64,000 nt of DNA from Hyaloperonospora brassicae (taxonomy: Eukaryota > Oomycota > Peronosporomycetes > Peronosporales > Peronosporaceae), in the NCBI GenBank assembly GCA_947650285.1, contig CANTFL010001429.1:248001-312000 (forward strand), in the 5' to 3' direction. Every line of letters begins with the position of its first letter. Position 1 is the first letter of the stretch. Made by a program: the position numbers and the translations under genes. The notes beneath the pieces are model-generated. The model was not told the origin of the DNA. It did not search any database and worked only from the letters and a program-made list of their open reading frames with translations. Of the stretch, positions 56,776-64,000 are shown one piece after another.

Positions 56776-58810
56776 GTGTCTACTTCGTTATCGGAGAGAG
56801 CGTTGTCGTTGGCACTCGTTTGACGACGACGAACGGGTGTTTACAAGTAGGTGTGTGTGTGTACGTACCTCTGCATCTGTTGTGCGCCATCGCTCGCGGC
56901 CACAGCGTTCAAACTGCATGGTCGGATGACGGCTCCTGCTGCTCGTGAGCACTGTCAGCCACGAGCTCCGCATGACTTCAACGTGGACTACTACATCGCA
57001 CGTCTGCACTGTCGGGTGGGTGTCCTGGGTGCGACCAGGACGCCACATCTTGTCAGACTGCATTTGCGCTGGTCAGGAGCCGGTGGAACAGTAGCGTCAG
57101 CGCAGTGGCTGCCGAACACACACTCCTTGCGCCATCGCTGCTGTCAAGCAGGCGACGTGGTCGATGGGTGATAGACAGTATCCAGAATGATTAGGATCGA
57201 CGGAGCGTCCCACTAGGGCGGGAAGCTCCTGCAAATATCCGGTCCAGCGCGATATGACGTACCCACATAAGGAACGGGACAAGAGGAGGGCTACGCAGCA
57301 GTAGTAGCACCGAAAGAAGAGCTGTGAGAGACAGCTCGCGATCGTGTGCATGCCAACTTTTCGACTGCTACTGGTCGAGGGACAACGTCTCGATTCGTCG
57401 TTGACTGTGTGTTGGCCAGTCGAGTCATTTACTCGTTCACTAGTGCGTCGCGTAGTCTTGTGTAGGCAAAGCCAAGAGCCTGATGGGGTCTCGTGCAAAA
57501 GACGCTGTCCTTATGCACGATGGGGCTACAGCACCACACACACGTAAGAGTAGTGATGCCCTACGCGTGTCTGGTAGACTGCACTGTCGCAATCAGGATC
57601 AAATATGTCGTGAATAGCCGCAGGACGATTGACTCGCCCTTGCTGACGCTTTGCGCGTACCGACATGGGTAATGTCGGCGTCTACGCTCGGCGTCTATGC
57701 AGAACGTCTCAAGTAAGGTGTACATGCTTGTAACTCTTCGAGTAGTTTCCATGACCCGATCATACTTCTGCTGACATGATGTACCTCTCTGATCATACTA
57801 TCTGTACACTTGCATTAGTAAAAAGTGAAGGAGAGTCAAACAAGCAGCTATGAACGCCAGTGCTTCGCAGACCGGAACACCGACAGTGAGGCTCGTGTCG
57901 ATGAAGGCGTCCACGCGGTCGAGTGTCGATAAACAGTTCCTGATGCAATACAACGCACGGTTTGCTGGCAATGACTTGCGTATCACGTAGCTACAGCAGC
58001 TGCTTTTCGAGCTGGAACTGGACCCATGTGCTGATGTTGCCTGGTCATCTTTTTCGTGAACGTGAGAGCGGTTTTACAGACACGAGCTTAACAGTGGACG
58101 CTGAGGTCTCGCGAGCACTTCAGTGTTCTTACCAGCGCCCGCCTCTCTCGTCGACAGAATCGGAGCCATTGGTCGAGTAGAGGCGCCCCACCACACGACT
58201 CGCACTGCGCTCGCAAGCGTAGTGATGATGGCACCGACATTCTGCTAGGAAACGGCTGGCACTGGTAATCGACATAGCTCTTTGTCGTCTCCGCTTTGCG
58301 CGGCATGACGAGCCCGACACAATTACACGACAGTTGCAACGGCGCCACGCTGCCGTCATTGTGTTGCACCGCCGACGCCGACACAATTTACCGTCGTACA
58401 CGTGGTATGTAAGGCACACGATGGCATCCTCAGGACGCAGGAGCATTGCGCCATCGTCTCAAGTTTGCGAGTGCAGAAAGCAACTTACTAAGTACTTCCT
58501 CGTTTATTGTCGGCTACCGCATGTCAAGCCCTCGCATGCACAGGTTGACGACGACGAGAGGAGCACGGAATTAGAGAGCAGTGTACGTGAGGCGGCGTTA
58601 CGTAGGGAATATGGCTGCATTACTTGGACTATAGCAGGGGGAGCAGCCGTACAAGTGAGGGCGAGTAAGTGGAATTGTTTAGCGAAATTTATGAAACGCT
58701 ACTAAATTGACGTATACTCCTTAGCTCTTGGCTATGGAATGCATGCAACGAGACCGCAGAGCTGGAAAAGTCACCTCGTCAAGTACAAAGAAGTCATGAA
58801 ATGTGACAGA

Positions 58811-59791
58811 TGTAACGGGGCCGCCGTTGCTTGACTCTAGCATCAGAATATTGTCAATGTCAATGTACGCAATATCTGATACATTCGCTGATATTACCGT
58901 TAAGAGTAGATATTTTCGGAAACGAAGGCTGATAGTCATCACAAGGGTTGCTGTCGGCCTTAGTAACAATCGATTTCCATCACTCAAAAAACAATCACGC
59001 AAGGAATGATGAGCAGATATTTACAGTACATATATACATCTGATATAGGGTGTAGCAGAGCTACACAGCTCCTTAAGTCAGAGAAAGACTTAGCGCTCTT
59101 ACGAGCAACTTTGGTTCAACGAACCCGACTCAAAGAGTCAACAGCTCCGAGAGCTAAAAGGTGGTCCAAAGAACCCGACTCAAAGTGTCAACAAGCTCAA
59201 AGAGCTTACGGTCCCTGTTCCAGGGGGACCAAACGATTCAAAGAATCAATCGCACTAAGTGCACAAGGAGTAGCTGCCTTAGCAAGGCGTTGCTACTTGC
59301 TTACAATCACAAGACGTGTAGCGGAGCTACACAGCTCCTTAAGTCAGAGGAAGACTTAACGCTCTTACGAGCAACTTTGGTTCTACGAACCCGACTCAGA
59401 GAGTCAACAAGCTCAGAGAGCTTACGGTCCCCGTTCCTAAGGGACCAAACGATTGAAAAGAATCACAGCACAGAGTGCTCAGGAGTAGCCACCTTCACAG
59501 GTATTGCTAGCTCCTACCGATCAAAGACGCCTCGTGAGGCACGTGTCTTTCAGTGATCAAAAGGGGAACTGAATTTTTATTTCTTCATCAAACCTAAAAG
59601 AACACCTTAGAACAACGTATTTAACCTGCCCTAAATAACCTCTTAAAAGATCTCGTAATCAATTGATGACAAACATCAGTCTTCAACAATTGATACACTC
59701 ACTGTGTTATAAAATTACTTTAAAGGGGATTTCCTCTCTTGTGTGCACCACACCTATCGTCGACTACCAGCCGACGTGTAACCCCGTTACA
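58811..59791 (+). mobile_element. 981-bp retrotransposon LTR
   Basis: Begins TGTAACGGGG (58811-58820) and ends with its exact reverse complement CCCCGTTACA (59782-59791), so the ends are TG...CA with a 10-bp inverted repeat. The next bases on each side (ACAGA before, CCCTC after) do not form a target duplication, which fits one LTR of a longer element and not a solo LTR. In + orientation, a TATATA at about 59030 precedes the hairpin chain at 59050-59560, so that chain would start the transcript. The orientation is not certain: the 12 bases after 59791 (CCCTCCCCCACC) would be a good polypurine tract on the minus strand, and I see no TGG primer-binding site on the plus strand. Confidence 0.7.
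59050..59560 (+). repeat. Duplicated chain of mini-hairpins in the LTR
   Basis: Two diverged copies (from 59050 and from 59316). Each is a string of short stems with loops of mostly 3 bases: GTGTAGC-AGA-GCTACAC, GGTTC-AAC-GAACC, GACTC-AAA-GAGTC, AAGCTC-AAA-GAGCTT, GGTCCC...GGGACC, GATTC-AAA-GAATC, GCAC-TAA-GTGC and GCCTT-AGC-AAGGC. Copy 2 repeats nearly the same stems with changed loops. A further hairpin, GCCTC-GT-GAGGC, follows at about 59530. Confidence 0.9.
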
Positions 59792-59898
59792 CCCTCCCCC
59801 ACCAGACTGACGTTTCCACAAAACGTCAATCGAATTCTTTCCTCGAAGAGGACGGTGTGTTTGCGCTTCAACCTCACGGTTGCTTGACATGAAACACC
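59792..59898. other. Post-LTR leader
   Basis: About 107 bases between the LTR and the ATG at 59899. Starts with a C-rich tract that reads as a polypurine tract on the minus strand. Confidence 0.5.
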
Positions 59899-60315
59899 AT
59901 GGCATTGCCACCCAACGAGTCTCGGACTCTTTCCTCTTACCTCGGCTTCGATGAGGATGTGGACGATGGTAGTGATACCAGTGTCCATGGAGATGACGGG
60001 ATATCGTCCCACTCCGCTGTACCTGAGGCTCGTCCTCTAAAAGCTCCGAACCCGTTCGTTGAACGTGGTGATACCACCGCGCCAGTGGCGCAGCATCATA
60101 CAACAGATGCAGGTGAGAACATCATCACGAACCCGCTCGACGAGCAACAGGAGCTAATCCTTCAGCGTGGGGAGAGAGCTCGACGTCGAGCGCATACCCA
60201 GGCGGTTGTTCAAGCATTGGAGTTGGCCTTAGCCTGTGTGTATGGTCAGCTTGAGCTCCTGGTTTGGATGCAACAGCCGACGGCAAGGCCCTATTGTTAT
60301 TATCCGATGGCTTGA
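59899..60315 (+). CDS. Retroelement-associated ORF, possibly truncated gag
   Basis: 138 codons with an excellent start context (CACCATGG), 107 bases after the LTR, as expected for a first retroelement frame. The N-terminal half is acidic and Ser-rich. The C-terminal half has an amphipathic helix-like stretch (HTQAVVQALELALACVYGQL) and ends ARPYCYYPMA. No zinc knuckle or known domain. The stop TGA (60313-60315) falls exactly where the neighbouring copia LTR is judged to end, so the stop may be created by the insertion, with the original frame longer. Alternatively it is a genuine short ORF of unknown role. Confidence 0.4.
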   Translation: MALPPNESRTLSSYLGFDEDVDDGSDTSVHGDDGISSHSAVPEARPLKAPNPFVERGDTTAPVAQHHTTDAGENIITNPLDEQQELILQRGERARRRAHTQAVVQALELALACVYGQLELLVWMQQPTARPYCYYPMA

Positions 60316-60657
60316 GCAGATGATGGTGAATTGGGAACTGTGATTGAGTGTGTGCTCTGCCTGTTCTCGCTATCGCTCACACTAACTCTCTCTCCTACTT
60401 CGCTCGCCTTTAGCCGTCCGTTAGCAACGGCCGCTGCTTCACACTGCATCAGCCGTCACCACGCGCCGCTTCGTGCTGTAACAGCCGCCGTCGCGCGCCA
60501 GCTACCCACCGCACACGTAGATCCCAAGCGACGCACACGTGCCGTCGTGCCCTTTCGGTGCGTCGCTTCACTCGTCTTTCACATGCACCTTGACGTCGGC
60601 ACTCACTGGCTCCCTCGTACGTCGTATATGTAGCCGCAACACCGTCGATCTCCAACA
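60313..60657 (-). mobile_element. 3' LTR of the copia element (lower end approximate)
   Basis: On the minus strand a purine tract (AAGGAGGAG, 60666-60658) comes 33 bases after the polyprotein stop and is followed directly by TGTTGGAGAT, a typical copia LTR start. The other end is set at a CA near 60313 (minus strand ...CTGCTCA). The partner LTR is outside the window, so this end cannot be checked. Confidence 0.55.
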
Positions 60658-60698
60658 CTCCTCCTTGCCGACGGCTCCTTGCATCACCCACGCCCACG

Positions 60699-63600
60699 CT
60701 ACTCGACCTGCAGCAGCGCACGTAGCTCGACCAGCTTGTTCGCGTCCAACGCTTTTGTCAAGACGTCAGCGAGCATCAGCTCGCTCTTCACGTAGACAGG
60801 CGCAACAATCCCACGTTGTTCTTGGTCACTCAAGTACTTGATGCGTACGTCGATGTGCTTCGCTTTGGTTGACGTAGCCTCTCCCGCCATCTGCACGATC
60901 TCGGCCTTGTTGTCAATGCACATGGTGAGCGGCAGTGCCGGTGCCATGCCGATCTCGATGAGCGTCTCGCGAATGCCGAGCAGCTCGCGTCCCGCCTCCG
61001 ACGCTTCGACGTACTCCGACTCCATCGTGCTCAGTGACACGCCGCCTTGTTTCTTTGACCACCAGCTCACCGCCATTCCGTTGAACAGCACCAGACAGCC
61101 GCTCAACGACTTACGGTCTGATTTGTCCGCTGCGTAGTCTGCGTCACTGTAGCTGACGAGCGTTGGCTGCACATTTGCGTTTGCTGTTGTCGCCATTCGG
61201 AGCTTGAGCGCGCGAGTGCCGATCAGATAGCGCACGATGCTCTTCGCGAGCATCCAGTCGTGTGTACGCGGCGCGTGCGTCTGTCGTGTGACCTTGTGAA
61301 CTGCAAAAGCGATGTCGGGTCTCGTGCATCTGGCAATCCATAGCAACGAGCCCACAAGCGACTGGAACGTGCGCACGTTTGGCTGTCCTGGCGCGCTCGT
61401 GACTGGGAGTAGCTCGCTCTCGTCGCTCACGATGTCGTGACAGTCTGCTCCGATCGGCGCGTGCACTGCGTTAGCTTCGACCATACCGTGCTGCTGCAGG
61501 ATATCGAGGATCGCCTCCTCCTGATCGAGTTGGTACTCATGCTCGTTGACATGCGTCACGCGCATTCCCAGGAACTTTGACACCGGGCCGAGTTTCTTGA
61601 TCGACAGAGATCCGAGACTTGCAAAGAACGCCTCGACCGCGTCGCTCGACGTCCCGGTCACCAGCAGATCATCCACATAGACGCCGACGATCACCACGCC
61701 AGTCACCTCGCGCCGGTAGTAAAGGCAGAGGTCGCTGATGCAGCGCGTGAAGCCCGCCTCCTCGAGGCGCTTGTGAAGCAACTGACTCCACAGTCGCCCA
61801 GCCTGCTTCAACCCATACAAGCTCTTCTTGAGTTCCAGCACGACGTCGGCGCTGCTGCTCACATTGAGTTCCTTGAGCTTGTCGTCGCCGATCGTCATTC
61901 CCTTCGGCACGTGCATCAGGATCTCCAGATGGTGCTCCTTCTCCGCCTTGACATACGCATTCGGCACATCGCCGTGCTTCGCGGGGACGCCCCAAGTCGC
62001 GGCGAGAGCAATGATCAACTTCACCGTTGTCAAGTCCATGACAGCAGCGAATGTGAGTGCATAATCAACGCCAAACACTTGCTCATTCCCGCATGCCACC
62101 AAGCGAGCCTTGTGGCGCTCCAGCTCGCCGTCGGCAGTGGTCTTCGTCTTGTAGACCCACTTGCTGTGCAACACGTTGCTGCGGCTCGAGCGTCTCGACA
62201 GCGTCCACACGTCATTCGCCTCGAGAGCGGCGATCTCTTCGATCATGGCGGCTTGCCATTGCTGGATCTTTGACGACTTCATGGCTTCAGTGTAGTTGCG
62301 AGGATCGCGTTCAAAGACGTGAGCAACAACTTCACTTGGCGTCTCCACTTGACTCGATGCGGCTCTCTTTGCAGCTCCGCGCGTCGCATGCGGCGGGCGA
62401 GTCCACTGGTTCTTCTTCTTCGACTTGCTCGCCTGCTGTCGCTTCGACGGATCTGGCGCGCTCTCGTCCGCGTCTGCTCGATCATCGCCGTCGAGCTCAA
62501 GCTGCAGCTGACGGTTCTGCACGTCTGTCAGCGTCTCAATGTTCTGCACATGCTGCGTTGTGATGACCTTGTTGTCCTTCTTCAGATAGACTCTGAACCC
62601 CTTCGTCTCATTGCTGCATCCCATGATCGTGCCGACTTGAGCTCGGTGCGCAAAGTTGCTCTTCGACGGGTCGCGGTTGACAGTGCAGTGCGATCCAAAC
62701 ACGACGATATTGCGCAAATCAGGTGCGTGGCCAGTCAGCACTTCTAGCGGCGACGCGCGCTTTGGGTTCGAGTTGGTGGGGCTCTGATTGAGGATGTACG
62801 TTGAATACTCGGCTGCGTCCCCCCAGAACGTGAGTGGCAGTCCTGATGCAAAGATCATCGCTCTGGTCATGTTCAGAACGGTACGGTGCATACGTTCAGC
62901 CTTCCCATTGGAAGCCTGGTTCTTGGCCTCTCTCACTTGCCTCGCAACGCCAGTGGTCTTGCAGAAGAGGTCCACTTTCTGGTACTCCCCGCCTCCATCA
63001 GTTCTGAGAACGGCGATGCGGCACTCGAACTGCTGTTCAAAGAACGCCAGGAAGTTTTCAAACTTCTTCACGGCAGCGTCCTTCGTACGCGCCAGGAATA
63101 CACGACAATAATTGCTCCGATAGTCAATAAAATTGACCAGGTACCGGTTTTGAAGCCGATCAGCAGGCTTCAGAGGCCCCCTGAGATCAGAACAGATGAC
63201 GCCGCCGATGCGATCAATCGGGGCGTTTTGACCCGAGTCCTTCTGGTTCTGTCTGTTCTTGGTCTGTTTGCTCTGGGCACAAATGACGCATGTAATTCGC
63301 TTGTGATCCGTGAGCTCTATTCCCGAAGTTGGGTTCTTGGCAATCTTCTCGATCGTATCGAAATATAGATGCCCCAACCGTTGGTGGAAGTGGAGCAGCG
63401 AGCCACGGTGCATTGTCGGTGACGTGTCGACCGCCAGTTCCTCCTGAAGCGCGGCCATGATCACATCGACTGGCTCTTCCGACCTCGCAGTCATGCCGAC
63501 TGTCCGGATGATCAAAACGCTGTTCTGGATCTCGACGTCGAGCACAACGTGGTTGTCACTGCGACGCGCCACAACTCGCTTTCCACCCGCGTACGCAAGC

Positions 63601-64000
63601 GCATCCCCGCTCGCGTCGAGCTTCCCATAGCTGACGATGTTCCGCGCGAGGCTTGAAGCGTAGTACACGTTCGTGAGCAGCACTGTACTTTCTTTGCCGT
63701 CAGCGATGACGTGTAGCCGCACGTCACCGACCTTCGTGAGCACCAGCTTCTCGCCGTCAGCAAGCGACACCTCGTCGTCGCAGTCCTTGGCGTTAAGCAG
63801 CAGTCGCTCGTTGCTGACGAGGTGACGACTCGCTCCGCTGTCCAGGATCCAGTCGTCTCGTCCATCGCTGCCACCGTCTTGCACGGCCAGAATGACCTCC
63901 TCCTCACTGCGGCCAGCGTCGTGTTCTTCCTTGACCTTTTCTTCGATGGGCAGTCGACCTTCAAGTGACCTTTCTTGCCGCACTTGAAGCACGTGCGCGT
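60699..64000 (-). CDS. Ty1/copia retrotransposon Pol polyprotein (partial)
   Basis: About 1097 codons to the window edge; the 5' part lies outside. Domain order is Ty1/copia: protease (WILDSGASRHLVSN), integrase zinc site (HQRLGHL...CVICAQSK), integrase core (DLRGPLK, RTDGGGEY, QASNGKAERMHR), reverse transcriptase (HGDVPNAYVKA, LYGLKQAGRLWSQLL, YVDDLLV) and RNase H (YSDADYAADKSDRKSLSG, STMESEYVEASEAGRE, CIDNKAEI, KHIDVRIKYL). All active-site acids are present and there is no internal stop, so the element looks young. The gag zinc knuckle just upstream is in another frame (see next entry). PNAYVKA replaces the commoner TAFLNG. Confidence 0.95.
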   Translation of the reverse strand, partial: AHVLQVRQERSLEGRLPIEEKVKEEHDAGRSEEEVILAVQDGGSDGRDDWILDSGASRHLVSNERLLLNAKDCDDEVSLADGEKLVLTKVGDVRLHVIADGKESTVLLTNVYYASSLARNIVSYGKLDASGDALAYAGGKRVVARRSDNHVVLDVEIQNSVLIIRTVGMTARSEEPVDVIMAALQEELAVDTSPTMHRGSLLHFHQRLGHLYFDTIEKIAKNPTSGIELTDHKRITCVICAQSKQTKNRQNQKDSGQNAPIDRIGGVICSDLRGPLKPADRLQNRYLVNFIDYRSNYCRVFLARTKDAAVKKFENFLAFFEQQFECRIAVLRTDGGGEYQKVDLFCKTTGVARQVREAKNQASNGKAERMHRTVLNMTRAMIFASGLPLTFWGDAAEYSTYILNQSPTNSNPKRASPLEVLTGHAPDLRNIVVFGSHCTVNRDPSKSNFAHRAQVGTIMGCSNETKGFRVYLKKDNKVITTQHVQNIETLTDVQNRQLQLELDGDDRADADESAPDPSKRQQASKSKKKNQWTRPPHATRGAAKRAASSQVETPSEVVAHVFERDPRNYTEAMKSSKIQQWQAAMIEEIAALEANDVWTLSRRSSRSNVLHSKWVYKTKTTADGELERHKARLVACGNEQVFGVDYALTFAAVMDLTTVKLIIALAATWGVPAKHGDVPNAYVKAEKEHHLEILMHVPKGMTIGDDKLKELNVSSSADVVLELKKSLYGLKQAGRLWSQLLHKRLEEAGFTRCISDLCLYYRREVTGVVIVGVYVDDLLVTGTSSDAVEAFFASLGSLSIKKLGPVSKFLGMRVTHVNEHEYQLDQEEAILDILQQHGMVEANAVHAPIGADCHDIVSDESELLPVTSAPGQPNVRTFQSLVGSLLWIARCTRPDIAFAVHKVTRQTHAPRTHDWMLAKSIVRYLIGTRALKLRMATTANANVQPTLVSYSDADYAADKSDRKSLSGCLVLFNGMAVSWWSKKQGGVSLSTMESEYVEASEAGRELLGIRETLIEIGMAPALPLTMCIDNKAEIVQMAGEATSTKAKHIDVRIKYLSDQEQRGIVAPVYVKSELMLADVLTKALDANKLVELRALLQVE
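63950..63991 (-). CDS. Gag zinc knuckle, out of frame with Pol
   Basis: CFKCGKKGHLKVDC, a perfect CX2CX4HX4C nucleocapsid motif, is read one frame away from the Pol frame that starts at the window edge. A -1 shift between 63950 and about 63850 would join them. Either this copy has an indel or it uses frameshifting; most copia elements have one continuous frame. Confidence 0.8.

Noticed and set aside
58811..59791. Solo LTR
   Set aside because: The flanking five bases (ACAGA and CCCTC) do not match as a target duplication.

Overview
The window is nuclear DNA of an oomycete, most likely a Peronosporales plant pathogen (Phytophthora or a downy mildew). The grounds are: compact GC-rich genes with few, short GT-AG introns; upstream matches to the oomycete core promoter (GCTCATT-type initiator with a CAWTTT flank); a START-like plus FYVE protein; a secreted Kazal-like protein; two secreted astacin-type proteases; and LTR retrotransposons. 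The genus cannot be set from sequence reading alone.

Layout. 1-4.9 kb is gene-poor. 4963-7170 (+) encodes a class V aminotransferase / cysteine desulfurase-like protein. 9807-10922 (-) is a secreted astacin-like metalloprotease. 13272-14410 (-) BUB3 and 14678-17749 (+) a TRPC4AP-like protein form a divergent pair sharing a promoter that carries a 22-bp tandem repeat. A small spliced secreted cysteine-rich gene is proposed at 19994-20342 (-). LSM3 (-) and a multi-zinc-knuckle protein (+) are divergent at 22 kb. 28907-31369 (+) is an RCC1/double-BTB protein and 33556-35838 (+) a START-like/FYVE protein. A small secreted protein (36186-36736, -) lies beside a second astacin-like protease (37496-38689, +) and shares a cysteine module with it. 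MCAD (-) and prolyl-tRNA synthetase (-) follow, then a Kazal-like secreted protein (44904-45272, +) with a decayed copy downstream, a proposed six-cysteine secreted peptide (47430-47724, +), five-exon CSN4 (-) and a repeat-rich acidic membrane-anchored surface protein (52277-54457, -).

The right end holds nested retroelements. A 981-bp LTR (58811-59791) and the start of an open frame on the + strand appear to be interrupted by a Ty1/copia element on the - strand, whose polyprotein runs off the window. The 981-bp LTR contains the most unusual signal found here: a duplicated chain of many tiny hairpins whose loops vary while the stems stay the same.

Housekeeping genes (spliceosome/decapping, spindle checkpoint, COP9 signalosome, translation, fatty-acid oxidation) form GC-rich islands. 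The gaps between them are lower in GC and hold microsatellites, fold-back sequences and short spliced genes for secreted peptides. These short genes were found by reading splice sites and could easily be missed by ORF-based annotation.
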